DNA of 64,000 bases from the NCBI GenBank assembly GCA_938024995.1, contig CALJDU010000020.1, positions 62,001-126,000 on the forward strand, read 5' to 3'. Position numbers and translations under genes: made by a program. Below, piece after piece: positions 36,439-45,586 of this stretch; position 1 is the first letter of the stretch, and every line of letters begins with the position of its first letter. This DNA is from an uncultured bacterium (GTDB taxonomy: Bacteria; Myxococcota_A; Polyangia; Polyangiales; Houyiibacteriaceae). The notes under the pieces were generated by a model. It was not told where the DNA came from. It was given only the letters and a program-made list of their open reading frames with translations, and ran no database searches.

Positions 36439-36770
36439 GAAGCGTTTTGCGTGAATGCCGAAGTCAGAACCGATCACGTGCTCTGCGTCCGCTGAACAAC
36501 CGCAGCAAGCAAGGACGCAAGGACCCGGAAACCGACGCGCGAGTGAGCGAAAGCGAACGCAGCAAGGAGGGAGCCTGGGTGCGCGCAGAAGCGTTTTGGG
36601 TGAATGCCGAAGGCAGAGGGTCTTCAAGAAAAGACCCTGAGCTCCAGCAAGGACCCGGAAACCGACGCGCGAGTGAGCGAAGCGAACGCAGCAAGGAGGG
36701 AGCCTGGGTGCGCGCAGAAGCGTTTTGGGTGAATGCCGAAGGCAGAGGGGCTTCAAGAAAAGCCCCTAAG
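36439..36770. repeat. 130-bp direct repeat with covarying hairpins
   Basis: Within the 394-bp gene-free gap before prfC, unit 1 starts at 36521 and unit 2 at 36651 (period 130), nearly identical over ~118 bp with a one-base indel. A partial copy (AGAAGCGTTTTG region) starts at 36439. Each full unit ends in an 8-bp hairpin with loop CAAGAA: AGGGTCTT/AAGACCCT at 36617-36638 and AGGGGCTT/AAGCCCCT at 36746-36767. The single stem difference is compensated on the other arm. The open frames through the repeat are artefacts of its periodicity; no gene is seen. Confidence 0.9.
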
Positions 36771-36808
36771 CAATTGCCGCGGGGGCTCGCTTCCCGTACA
36801 TCCGGCGC

Positions 36809-38404
36809 ATGGCGCACGAATCCGAGCGACGCCGGACGTTCGCGATCATTTCGCACCCGGACGCTGGCAAGACCACGCTAACCGAGAAGCTCTTGCTTTA
36901 CGGCGGAGCCATTCACGCGGCGGGATCCGTCAAGTCACGGAAGTCGAGCCGCGCGGCGGTCTCCGACTGGATGGCGCTCGAGAAGCAGCGCGGCATCTCG
37001 GTCACGAGCTCCGTGTTGCAGTTCGAGTGGGAGGGCCTGCGCTTCAACCTCCTCGACACGCCGGGTCACAACGACTTCTCGGAGGACACCTACCGGACCC
37101 TCACCGCGGCGGACTGCGCGATTATGATCGTCGACGCCGCGAAGGGCATCGAGCCGCAGACGAAGAAGCTCTTCCGCGTCTGCGCGATGCGCGGCATCCC
37201 GATCGTCACCTTCATCAACAAGCTCGACCGTCCGGCGCGTGAGTCGCTCGATCTCTTGACCCAAGCGGAAGAGGTCTTGGGGATCGCGAGCTGCCCCTTC
37301 ACGTGGCCGATCGGATCTGGAGATCTCTTTCAGGGCGTCTTCGATCGCCGCAACAACTCCGTCTATCGTTTCGACCGCGAGACGGGTCGGGATCGCGGCG
37401 CCAAGCAGACCGCGGTCGAGACCACCGGCATCGAGGACGCGCAGCTGGACGAGATGCTCGGCGAAGAGGCGGTCACCAACTTGCGCGACGAGATCGAGCT
37501 GCTCGATGGCGCGGGCGAAGAGTGGGACGAAGCGAGGTTCCTCGCGGGCCAGCTCACCCCGGTCTTCTTCGGAAGCGCGCTCAACAACTTCGGCGTCGAG
37601 CGCTTCCTCTCCTACTTCAAGACGCTCTGCCCCGAGCCGGGTCAGCGCAGCGCTGGAGAGACCAAGGTCCAGCCCAAAGACGATCGCTTCAGCGCCTTCA
37701 TCTTCAAGATCCAAGCGAACATGGATCCCAGTCACCGCGATCGCATCGCGTTCGCGCGGATCTGCAGCGGCAAGTTCGAGGGCGGAATGCGCGTGCACCA
37801 CTTTCGACTGGGCAAAGAGGTGCGCCTTAACCGAGGCGAGCAGTTCTTCGCGCAAGCACGCGAGACGGTCACCGAGGCCTACGCGGGCGACATCATCGGC
37901 CTCTACGATCCCGGCATCTTCCGCATCGGCGACTCGCTCAGCACCAAGGGCCCGCTCTCGTTCGACGAGGTCCCGCGCTTCTCGCCGGAGCACTTCGGAC
38001 GCCTGCAACTGCTCGACCCGCTCAAGCGCAAGCAGCTTCAGAAAGGCATCGACCAGCTCGCCGAGGAAGGCACCGTGCAGGTGTTTCGTCAGCCGGGACG
38101 CGAGAAGGATCCGATCTGCGGGGTCGTCGGTAAGCTCCAGTTCGACGTCTTGTGTTTCCGCATCGAGCACGAGTACGGCGCGAAGATCGCGTTCGATCTC
38201 TTGCCGTACTCCGCGGCGCGCTGGGTGGACGGCGTGAGCTCGGCGCAAGACCTCACCGATCGTTACGTCCCGCTCGCCGTGCTCGATCGCGACGATCGCC
38301 CGGTCGCGCTCTTCCGCGACAGCTGGGAGGTCGACCGCGCCAAGATGGACAACGAAGACCTGGCCTTTCACGACACCGCGCCGATCCGCGCCGCGGACGC
38401 CTAG
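36809..38404 (+). CDS. prfC: Peptide chain release factor 3
   Basis: 531 residues. RF3 is a GTPase that recycles RF1/RF2 from the ribosome after termination. The P-loop is SHPDAGKTTLTEKLL, the G2/G3 region is RGISVTSSVLQFEW and DTPGHNDFSEDTYRTL, and G4 is FINKLDRP. The SDWMALEKQRGIS segment and the C-terminal LQFDVLCFRIEHEYG are typical of RF3 rather than EF-G. Start ATG fits the family N-terminus. Confidence 0.96.
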   Translation: MAHESERRRTFAIISHPDAGKTTLTEKLLLYGGAIHAAGSVKSRKSSRAAVSDWMALEKQRGISVTSSVLQFEWEGLRFNLLDTPGHNDFSEDTYRTLTAADCAIMIVDAAKGIEPQTKKLFRVCAMRGIPIVTFINKLDRPARESLDLLTQAEEVLGIASCPFTWPIGSGDLFQGVFDRRNNSVYRFDRETGRDRGAKQTAVETTGIEDAQLDEMLGEEAVTNLRDEIELLDGAGEEWDEARFLAGQLTPVFFGSALNNFGVERFLSYFKTLCPEPGQRSAGETKVQPKDDRFSAFIFKIQANMDPSHRDRIAFARICSGKFEGGMRVHHFRLGKEVRLNRGEQFFAQARETVTEAYAGDIIGLYDPGIFRIGDSLSTKGPLSFDEVPRFSPEHFGRLQLLDPLKRKQLQKGIDQLAEEGTVQVFRQPGREKDPICGVVGKLQFDVLCFRIEHEYGAKIAFDLLPYSAARWVDGVSSAQDLTDRYVPLAVLDRDDRPVALFRDSWEVDRAKMDNEDLAFHDTAPIRAADA

Positions 38405-38411
38405 GTTCGCG

Positions 38412-38963
38412 CTACCTGTTGCCCCATCCGCTCGGCGGCGGATGGGTCTCGAAGCACCAGAAGGGATGCTCGGTTCCGTCGAGCGGCGACGTGTCCGGGT
38501 TTCGGGTGCGTGGTTCTCCCGCGATCCGGGTATCGGGCGCGAGTGATCGGATAAAGACGGGGTGGTCCTGGAAGTCGCTCGATGCGTCGCGCGTCACGAC
38601 GTAGCCATGGCAACTGCTGGGAAGAGTGCAGATCCCCTGGTCGCACTCGGCGTCGCAGTCTTCGAGGGTCTCGAGCACTTGGGGGTAGGCGGGCCCGAGA
38701 ACGAACCCTTGTTCCGGGGTCAGCACGATTCCGCGTCGCTCTGCCCACGCTTCAAGCGCGCCGTCTGGCACGGTCGCGTCCGCGTTGAGGAGTCGCGGGT
38801 GAACGACCCACGTGTGCTCGGTCAGCGTCGGCTCCAGAACGTCGGAGGTGACCGAGAGCAACGTGATGGGGGCAGGGTCACCTAGCGACACAGAGCCGCC
38901 AGCGGTGCAGCCCAGGGTGCAGCCAATGGCGACCACGAGAGAAGAGAGGAGAGGTTGTTTCAT
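38412..38963 (-). CDS. Hypothetical lipoprotein
   Basis: 183 residues from ATG 38963. The signal peptide MKQPLLSSLVVAIGCTLGC offers a Cys at a plausible lipobox (TLGC). The mature domain has a pair of close cysteines (CDAECDQGICTLPSSC) and ends near FWCFETHPPPSGW. The upstream extension of the frame lacks features of a signal sequence and overlaps the aminopeptidase promoter region. No family recognised. Confidence 0.65.
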   Translation of the reverse strand: MKQPLLSSLVVAIGCTLGCTAGGSVSLGDPAPITLLSVTSDVLEPTLTEHTWVVHPRLLNADATVPDGALEAWAERRGIVLTPEQGFVLGPAYPQVLETLEDCDAECDQGICTLPSSCHGYVVTRDASSDFQDHPVFIRSLAPDTRIAGEPRTRNPDTSPLDGTEHPFWCFETHPPPSGWGNR

Positions 38964-39102
38964 GACCTCAAGGCTCTCCCCCGCGCCGATCGGACGGTCG
39001 CCAAAAATGGAAGCCGGCGGTCGAAACACGTCCGCGCGGAGTCCAAAGACGCGATGGGGTAGGCGCGTTTTCTTTTGCTCGTCGAGTTGATAGACCGGCG
39101 CC

Positions 39103-41802
39103 ATGAAGAAGGTCCCCTTCGCGCTCTTGTGCTTGTCGCTCCTCGCCGCCGCTTGCGGTCCCGCCCAGCGACCCATCTCGGTTCCGCCCGCGGAGCCAGT
39201 CGCCGAAGCGGGACCTCCCATGGGCATGTTGTCCGATGCGGTGGTGCCGACCGGCTACAACATCGCGCTCACCACGATCCCGAGCGAGGACAACTTCTCA
39301 GGTCAGGTGCGCATCGCGGTCAACGTCAATCGGGCGACCGACACTATTTACCTCCACGGCGATGAGCTGGAGGTCAGCGCGGTCACGATCGAGCGCGAGG
39401 GTGAAGCGCCGATCACCGCGACCTACGAGCAGGTGGACGACACCGGCGTCGCGAAGCTCACCTTGGCGCAGGCGGTCCCTGAAGGTCCCGCGACGATTGC
39501 CTTTGTCTACACCGCGCCGTTCAACCGCGCGCTTCGCGGGCTCTACCGCGTGGACGTGGACGGCGAGAGCTACGCCTTCACGCAGTTCGAGTCGACCTCC
39601 GCGCGCCTCTGCTTCCCGAGCTTCGACGAGCCGCGCTTCAAGGTTCCTTTCGACCTCACCCTGACCATCCGCGCCGATCACGAGGCGGCCGCCAACACGC
39701 CGATCGAGGACACCCAAGAGCTCCCCGATGGAATGAAGCGCGTGCGCTTCGCGACGAGCCGCCCGATGCCGACGTACTTGGTCGCGATGACGATGGGCCC
39801 GCTCGATGTCGTGACGCACGCCCCGATTCAGGCCAACGACCACCGGAGCGTTCCGCTCCCTCTCCGCGGTCTCGCGGTCAAGGGCAAGGGCGCGCAGCTC
39901 GCCTACGCGCTGGAGAACACCGAGCGGCTCTTGCGTGAGCTCGAGGCTTACTTCGGTCGACCCTACCCGTACGCCAAGCTCGACATCGTCGCGGTCCCGG
40001 ACTTCGCGGCGGGCGCGATGGAGAACGTGGGGCTCGTCACCTTCCGAGAGACGCTGCTGTTGGTCGCGCCGGACGCTCCCGAACGTCAGCGCCGCGCCTA
40101 CGCCTACGTCATGGCGCACGAGCTCGCGCACATGTGGTTCGGCAACCTCGTCACGATGGTCTGGTGGGACGACATTTGGCTCAACGAGGCTTTCGCGACC
40201 TGGATGGGCTACAAGGCGACCGAAGCAGCGTTCCCGACGTACCACGCGGACCAGATGATCCTCTCGTCGGTCATCGGCGCGATGGGTCAAGACAGCTTGG
40301 TGACGGCGCGCCAGATCCGTCAGCCGATCGAGTCCAACCACGACATCCGGAACGCCTTCGACTCCATCACGTACCGCAAGGGCGGCGGCGTGCTCGCGAT
40401 GTTCGAGCGCTACCTCGGCGAGGAGACCTTCCGGGACGGCATCCGCCTCTACATGCAACAGAACGAGTGGGGCAACGCGACCTTTGAAGGCTTGCTCTCC
40501 GCGCTGAGCGAGGCGAGCGGCCGTGACGTCGCCACCCCGTTCCGGACGTTCTTGTTCCAGCCGGGCCTCCCGTTCTTGAACGTCACCACCAGCTGTGAAG
40601 ACGGCCAAGGCGCGCTCGCGATCGCGCAGTCGCGTTACCTCCCGGTCGGCAGCACCGGTAGCACCGATTCGACCTGGCAGGTCCCGATGTGCGCGCGTTA
40701 CGGCGTCGGCGACGAGGTGAAAGAGACCTGCGTGCTGATCACGGAGCAGACGCAGAGCGTCGCGCTTGAGGGATGCGCGAGCTGGGTCATGCCGAACGCG
40801 AACGGCGCGGGCTACTTCCGCTTCGCGTTGGACGCGGAAGGCATGGCCGGCCTCCGCGGGGCCTGGTCGCAGCTTACCCCGCGCGAGAAGATGATCGTCG
40901 CCGACAGCATCGCGGCCGCGTTCGACAATGCCTCCACGTCGGCCAGTGACCTCTTCGACTCGCTCGATCTGTTGGCGAGCGACGAGATCCGGAGCGTCGC
41001 TGAGGCGCCGATGTCGCTCCTTGAGTTCGCGCGGGAGCGTCTCGCGCAGAACGACGAAGAGCGCGCCAAGATCGAGGCGCTCTCGCGTCGGCTCTACCAG
41101 CCCGTGCTCGAGCAGCTCGGATGGGAGCCAGGCGCCCGGGAGAGCGGCGATACGATGTTGCTCCGCGCGTCTGTCATCGCGCACCTCGCGATGGTCGGTC
41201 GTGATCCCGCCGTCCGTGCAGAAGCCGCGCGTCGCGGAACCGCCTACCTCGGGCACGGGGGCGACGAAGAGATCCACCCCGACGCGGTCGACAGCAACTT
41301 GGTCGGCACCTGCATCGCGATCGCCGTGCAAGACGGGGAGGAAGCGATCTTTGAGCACGTCATGGAGCGCGCGCTCAGCGTGGACGACGCGCTCCTTCGC
41401 GGACATCTGCTCAGCGCGCTCGGACATGTGGACGACCCCGCGCACAGCCAACGCGCGATGGCGCTCGCGCTCGACGAACGCGTTCCGCTCGGCGAGGTGT
41501 GGCGCGTGATCTTCACGCCCTTCACGATCGCCGAGACCCGCGCGGGCGCGTGGAACTTCCTGACGACGCGCTTCGATGATCTGAAGACGCGCATGGACGA
41601 TGGAGTCGCGTGGCTCCCGCGCTTGACGGCTGCGTTCTGTTCAGAGGGGGAGCGTCAACAAGCGGAGACCTTCTTCACGCCTCGCGTCGAAGAGCTCCCT
41701 GGGGCGCCGCGCAACCTGGCGAACGGGCTCGAGCGGAGCCAGCTCTGCATCGCCAAGGTCGCCGCGCATCGCGAGAGCGCGGACGCGTTCTTCGCGCGTT
41801 AG
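39103..41802 (+). CDS. M1-family aminopeptidase lipoprotein
   Basis: 899 residues. The lipobox LAAAC predicts an outer-membrane or periplasmic lipid anchor, unlike cytoplasmic PepN. The exopeptidase motif GAMEN is near residue 306, and the zinc site HELAHMWFG begins at His339, with the third ligand Glu in WLNEAFATW. An ERAP1-like C-terminal helical domain occupies about 530-899. It removes N-terminal residues from peptides, probably in nutrient scavenging given its surface location. Confidence 0.93.
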   Translation: MKKVPFALLCLSLLAAACGPAQRPISVPPAEPVAEAGPPMGMLSDAVVPTGYNIALTTIPSEDNFSGQVRIAVNVNRATDTIYLHGDELEVSAVTIEREGEAPITATYEQVDDTGVAKLTLAQAVPEGPATIAFVYTAPFNRALRGLYRVDVDGESYAFTQFESTSARLCFPSFDEPRFKVPFDLTLTIRADHEAAANTPIEDTQELPDGMKRVRFATSRPMPTYLVAMTMGPLDVVTHAPIQANDHRSVPLPLRGLAVKGKGAQLAYALENTERLLRELEAYFGRPYPYAKLDIVAVPDFAAGAMENVGLVTFRETLLLVAPDAPERQRRAYAYVMAHELAHMWFGNLVTMVWWDDIWLNEAFATWMGYKATEAAFPTYHADQMILSSVIGAMGQDSLVTARQIRQPIESNHDIRNAFDSITYRKGGGVLAMFERYLGEETFRDGIRLYMQQNEWGNATFEGLLSALSEASGRDVATPFRTFLFQPGLPFLNVTTSCEDGQGALAIAQSRYLPVGSTGSTDSTWQVPMCARYGVGDEVKETCVLITEQTQSVALEGCASWVMPNANGAGYFRFALDAEGMAGLRGAWSQLTPREKMIVADSIAAAFDNASTSASDLFDSLDLLASDEIRSVAEAPMSLLEFARERLAQNDEERAKIEALSRRLYQPVLEQLGWEPGARESGDTMLLRASVIAHLAMVGRDPAVRAEAARRGTAYLGHGGDEEIHPDAVDSNLVGTCIAIAVQDGEEAIFEHVMERALSVDDALLRGHLLSALGHVDDPAHSQRAMALALDERVPLGEVWRVIFTPFTIAETRAGAWNFLTTRFDDLKTRMDDGVAWLPRLTAAFCSEGERQQAETFFTPRVEELPGAPRNLANGLERSQLCIAKVAAHRESADAFFAR

Positions 41803-41829
41803 CAGCTCGTTCTGGACAGCGCGCACGAG

Positions 41830-42939
41830 ATGAAGAAGACGGTCGGGCGTTGGCACGCGCTCGACGCGCTTCGCTTTCTCGCCGTGCTGATGATGGTGCA
41901 AGGGCACCTCTTCTATGCGCTCCTCCACGATGCATCGCGCGCGGCCTCTTGGTACGACGCGCACAGCTACGCCCACGGCTTCACCGCGCCGCTCTTTCTC
42001 TTTGTGTCGGGCGCGGCGTTCGGGCTGACCACGTTTCGGCGCCACTCCCTGCACCTCTCGCTTTCCCCGGCGGTCAAGAGGCGGCTCGAGCGTTACGTGA
42101 CGCTGGTCGGGATCGGCTACTTCATGCACTTCGAGCTGCCGTCGCTCAGCTGGCTTCAAAGCCTGAGCGAGGAACGGCTCGCCGAAGCGCTCCGGGTCGA
42201 CGCGCTTCAGCACATCGGCGTGACGCTGTTGGTGCTCCAAGCGTTGATCGCGATCACGACGCGGGCGCGCTTCTTTGTTTTGACGACCGCGGGCCTTTCG
42301 GTCGTGGCGGTGCTCGCGGCGCCTTGGCTCTGGCGACAAGACGTGACCTCGCTCCCGGTGATCCTGGCGGGCTACGTAAACGCCTACGGTGGATCCTATT
42401 TCCCGCTCGCGCCGTGGTGCGCGTTCATCGGGCTGGGCGTGGGAGCGGCGTACGCAGTGGAGCGAGGGGTCTCTGCCGGTCGGCTGATCGTGACCGGCGT
42501 AGCCGCGTTGGTGCTCGGCGTCATCGGGACTGAGCTGGACTGGGGCGCCGCGTTCGGACCGCACCGCTACTACAAGACCAACCCGTGGTTCTTCTCGCTC
42601 CGCGCCGGCGTCCTGGTGATCGGGACGGGGCTCGCGTCACAGATCCTGAACCGTCCCTTGCCGCGCTTCGTCAGCCGGGTCAGCCGAGAGACACTGGCGG
42701 TGTACGTCGCTCATCTCGCGGTGCTCTATGTCCCGGGGGTCGGGCTCGCGCATGTCTACCCGAGGACGCTCTCTCTTCCTCAGGCGACTGTCGCCGCGAT
42801 CGGGCTCATCGCAGCGATGATCGCGTTCGGTCTCGGTTGGGCGCGCTTCAAAGACTGGGCAGGAGACGGTTTTGTGTCGCTGCGACGCGCGCTCGTGGTG
42901 CTCGCGGTCCTGCTCTTCTTTGGGATCCGCTACGGTTGA
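41830..42939 (+). CDS. Polytopic membrane protein, DUF1624/acyltransferase-3-like
   Basis: 369 residues with about ten hydrophobic helices. The N-terminal RWHALDALRFLAVLMMVQGHLFYALL and FTAPLFLFVSGAAFGL match the acyltransferase-like membrane families (DUF1624/HGSNAT-type): R-x-x-x-D-x-x-R near TM1, then HGF(T)APLFLFVSG. Members transfer acetyl groups across membranes, but many are unassigned. It starts 27 bp after the aminopeptidase and 5 bp before the MazG-like gene, suggesting co-transcription. Confidence 0.8.
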   Translation: MKKTVGRWHALDALRFLAVLMMVQGHLFYALLHDASRAASWYDAHSYAHGFTAPLFLFVSGAAFGLTTFRRHSLHLSLSPAVKRRLERYVTLVGIGYFMHFELPSLSWLQSLSEERLAEALRVDALQHIGVTLLVLQALIAITTRARFFVLTTAGLSVVAVLAAPWLWRQDVTSLPVILAGYVNAYGGSYFPLAPWCAFIGLGVGAAYAVERGVSAGRLIVTGVAALVLGVIGTELDWGAAFGPHRYYKTNPWFFSLRAGVLVIGTGLASQILNRPLPRFVSRVSRETLAVYVAHLAVLYVPGVGLAHVYPRTLSLPQATVAAIGLIAAMIAFGLGWARFKDWAGDGFVSLRRALVVLAVLLFFGIRYG

Positions 42940-42944
42940 GCGGC

Positions 42945-43289
42945 ATGCCTGACTCGCCTGACCGCCTCGACCTGATGCTTCAAGAGATCCGCGCCTTCGT
43001 CGCGGAGCGAGAGTGGGAGCCCTTTCATGACCCGAAGAACCTCGCGATGGCGATCGCGTCGGAAGCGGGAGAGCTGTTGAGCGAGCTTCGCTGGATCGAG
43101 GGCGCGGCGTCCGATGCCCACTGTCGCTCCGAGGAACATCGCGAAGCGATCGAAGACGAGGTCGCGGACGTCCTCGTGACGCTGCTCATGTTCGCCGATC
43201 GCGTCGGGATCGATCTCTTGTCCGTGGTGCAGAAGAAGATGAAGAAGAACGCCGCGAAGTACCCAGCGGAAGAGTGGCGCGGACGCTAG
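42945..43289 (+). CDS. MazG-like nucleotide pyrophosphohydrolase
   Basis: 114 residues from ATG 42945. Helical all-alpha NTP pyrophosphatase fold with EAGELLSELRW and EDEVADVLVTLLMFADRVGIDL, the E-x-x-E ... E-x-x-D metal-binding pattern. The C-terminus KKMKKNAAKYP is typical of the short RS21-C6/MazG-like type. It likely hydrolyses non-canonical dNTPs. The stop abuts the stop of the convergent HTH-citrate synthase. Confidence 0.88.
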   Translation: MPDSPDRLDLMLQEIRAFVAEREWEPFHDPKNLAMAIASEAGELLSELRWIEGAASDAHCRSEEHREAIEDEVADVLVTLLMFADRVGIDLLSVVQKKMKKNAAKYPAEEWRGR

Positions 43290-44459
43290 TTAGTCGCCGA
43301 TGTAGCGCGCGCGAGGTCGAACCAGAGGCTGACCGCGCTGTTCCAACACATGCGCGACGTACCCCGCGGTGCGGCCGACCGCGAAGATCGCGAGCGCGGC
43401 ACCGGGGACGAGCGAGAGCGAGCGGGCGAGGGCGGCGAGCGCGAGGTCCACCGTGGGGGCTTCTCCTCCCGCGAGCGCGACCGCGTCTCTCAAGGTGAGG
43501 GCGACGCTCGCTCCTTTGGTCTTCTTAGGGAGGTTGTCGAGCACGACGCGCGCGCGTGGGTCACCGTCCGGGTAGAGCGGGTGTCCGAAACCCGGGAGCG
43601 CTTCGCCCCGCTGCGCGCGATCGCGCGCCACTTCGATCGCGCGCCGCGGCGATCCGATCTCGTCGAGGAGCGCTTCGACGCGATCGCTCATCCCGCCGTG
43701 TTTGCTCCCAGAGAGGGTCGCGAGAGCGGCGCTGACGCAGGCGTAGAGATCCGCGCCCGCCGATGCGGTGACGCGCGCGGTGAAACTGGAGGGGTTGAGC
43801 TCGTGGTCCGCGATCACGATCAGCGCGCGCTCCATCGCGCGGACGTGCGAGCGAATGGGTTTGCCTCCGAGCGCGACCAAGAGCGAGGAGGCGATCGTCG
43901 ACTGGGCGTCGGCGCCCGGATCCAACGCGCGCACCAGCTGCGTCAGCAGCCGCTCCGCCGTGAGGCGCTCCGCGCGGAGCCCGCGATCCGGATCACGATG
44001 CGCGATAGCCGGAACGAGCCGCGGCAGGATCTGGAACGGTCGCGCGGCCGTGATTCGCGGAACGGAGACGCGCGGTGGGTTCGCGAAGGCGTCCGCCGAC
44101 TCCCACAAGATCCCGCAGACCTCCTCGAAGCGCGCGTGACCGCTCAGCTCCACTGCGGAGTAACCTCGATAGTGTGGACCGCCCGGACGGATGTCGGTGA
44201 TCGCGGAGTCCAAGATTGGCTCACCAAAGCGGAGCGCCCCAGCCGCGACCGCGCCGTGTCCTTTGCGAGCGTCGCTTCGGGTCCGTAACCGCAGAACATC
44301 GTCGCGGTGATAGCGGCGACCGCGCGCGCCCGGCACGACATGGCTCCGAACCTGACCGCGGCTCACGTAGGCGTAGAGCGTTGCGCGTTTGACGCCGAGG
44401 ATCTCCGCCGCGCGGGTCGCGTCGAGCCAGACGTCGGACGAAGAGAGAGACGAATCCAT
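43290..44459 (-). CDS. Citrate synthase with N-terminal helix-turn-helix domain
   Basis: 389 residues from ATG 44459. Residues about 8-60 (WLDATRAAEILGVKRATLYAYVSRGQV, GRRYHRDDVLRL) form a MerR/excisionase-type DNA-binding helix-turn-helix. The remainder is a citrate synthase core with the substrate His regions GSKHGGMSDR and GFGHPLYPDGDPRA, a catalytic-position Asp in TVDLALAAL, and the terminal RPRARYIGD. It faces a second citrate synthase across 101 bp holding a perfect inverted repeat. Fusion to a DNA-binding domain suggests it senses acetyl-CoA or oxaloacetate and regulates the divergent promoters; that is inference. Confidence 0.88.
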   Translation of the reverse strand: MDSSLSSSDVWLDATRAAEILGVKRATLYAYVSRGQVRSHVVPGARGRRYHRDDVLRLRTRSDARKGHGAVAAGALRFGEPILDSAITDIRPGGPHYRGYSAVELSGHARFEEVCGILWESADAFANPPRVSVPRITAARPFQILPRLVPAIAHRDPDRGLRAERLTAERLLTQLVRALDPGADAQSTIASSLLVALGGKPIRSHVRAMERALIVIADHELNPSSFTARVTASAGADLYACVSAALATLSGSKHGGMSDRVEALLDEIGSPRRAIEVARDRAQRGEALPGFGHPLYPDGDPRARVVLDNLPKKTKGASVALTLRDAVALAGGEAPTVDLALAALARSLSLVPGAALAIFAVGRTAGYVAHVLEQRGQPLVRPRARYIGD

Positions 44460-44460
44460 G

Positions 44461-44482
44461 ACATTGATTATGCAATCAATGT
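44461..44482. promoter_or_regulatory. AT-rich operator-like inverted repeat
   Basis: ACATTGATT (44461-44469) and AATCAATGT (44474-44482) are perfect 9-bp arms around ATGC. It is a strikingly AT-rich island in a GC-rich background. A second palindrome TTGATCAA overlaps its right end (44482-44489). It sits directly before the ATG of the HTH-citrate synthase and 79 bp before the other synthase, as expected for an operator of the encoded HTH. On the minus strand, CATAAT lies 7 bases before the ATG and could be a -10 element giving a leaderless message. Confidence 0.65.
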
Positions 44483-44560
44483 TGATCAAGTCACGCGCCG
44501 CGCCCAGCTTGAAAGCGAGCGCGGGGCCCGTGTTGGACGTTCGCGCTCGAGGAGGTGCCG

Positions 44561-45586
44561 ATGTCTGGACTCGAGAACGTAGTGGTCGCTGAGACCGAGA
44601 TGAGCATGGTCGACGGAGCGAAGGGGGCGCTCTGGTTGCGCGGAGTCCCCGTGGCGGAGCTTGCGCCATCCGTCGAAACCGCGCTCTCGCTCTTTGGCCT
44701 CTCTGGCGACCTCGAGAGCGCGCGCGTCTCCGCACAGGCGCACCCCCAAACCGTTGTGACCGGACCGCCGATCGATTCGGTTCGCGCGACCGTGGCCTCG
44801 CTCCCGAGCGATGCGTCGCCCGCCACCCTTATCGCGACCGTTGCGCTCGCGACCGCTCGTTCGGTTCGGGCCTCGGCGGAGTTCGGTGGTCAAACCGAGC
44901 ACGCCGCTGCGTTGCTGCGCGCGATTCGTCGGTCCGAGGTCACGACTGCAGAAGCGCGGGCGTTCGCGCGTTACCTCGTCACCGTCGCGGACCACGGGAT
45001 GAACGCCTCCACCTTCGCCGCGCGCGTCGTCGCGTCGACAGGATCTGACCTCGTGTCCGCCGTGACCGCCGCGCTCGGCGCGCTCAAGGGTCCGCTCCAC
45101 GGCGGCGCGCCCGGACCTGTGCTCGACATGCTCGACGCCATCGCAGAATCCGGCGACGCGATCGGTTACCTCGAGGCCAAGCTCGCGCGCAAAGAGCGCA
45201 TCATGGGAATGGGTCACCGCGTGTATCGGGTCCGCGACCCACGCGCCGCGGTACTATCGGGCGCCCTGGAAGAGCTCGCGGCGGGAGCGCCCTCACCTCG
45301 CCTCGCGCTCGCTCGCGAAGTCGAACAAGTGGCCGAGCGTCTCCTCGCTGCGCGTTACCCGGAGCGCTCACTACGCGCGAACGTCGAGTTCTACACCGCG
45401 ATCCTGCTCGAGGCGCTCCAGATCCCTCGTGAGCTCTTCACGTGCGTGTTCGCGTGCGGACGCGTGATCGGCTGGTGCGCGCACTTCGAAGAACAACAGC
45501 GAACGGGACGCTTGCTTCGGCCGCGCGCCAAGTACGTCGGTGCTGTTCCGACTCGCGAGTTCTCTTGCGCGGCGGACGGAGAGTGA
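44561..45586 (+). CDS. Citrate synthase (partner of the HTH-type enzyme)
   Basis: 341 residues. The ATG at 44561 has AGGAGG five bases upstream, which decides it over a GTG at 44555. Core motifs are GPLHGGAPGPVLDML, MGMGHRVYRVRDPRA and ACGRVIGWCAHFEEQ, ending LLRPRAKYVG. The position of the usual catalytic Asp (NVDFY) reads NVEFYTA, a Glu variant. Being divergent from the HTH synthase and similar in length of core, the two may form a hetero-oligomer or be alternately expressed. Citrate versus methylcitrate specificity cannot be told. Confidence 0.9.
   Translation: MSGLENVVVAETEMSMVDGAKGALWLRGVPVAELAPSVETALSLFGLSGDLESARVSAQAHPQTVVTGPPIDSVRATVASLPSDASPATLIATVALATARSVRASAEFGGQTEHAAALLRAIRRSEVTTAEARAFARYLVTVADHGMNASTFAARVVASTGSDLVSAVTAALGALKGPLHGGAPGPVLDMLDAIAESGDAIGYLEAKLARKERIMGMGHRVYRVRDPRAAVLSGALEELAAGAPSPRLALAREVEQVAERLLAARYPERSLRANVEFYTAILLEALQIPRELFTCVFACGRVIGWCAHFEEQQRTGRLLRPRAKYVGAVPTREFSCAADGE

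Noticed and set aside
36617..36767. Hairpins in the 130-bp repeats as intrinsic terminators
   Set aside because: No T-tract follows either stem.
36935..38371. 478-codon minus-strand frame opposite prfC
   Set aside because: Shadow of a conserved GTPase gene.
39298..41451. 717-codon minus-strand frame opposite the M1 aminopeptidase
   Set aside because: Antisense shadow; the translation is Arg/Val/Asp/Glu-rich without motifs, whereas the plus strand has GAMEN and HELAH.
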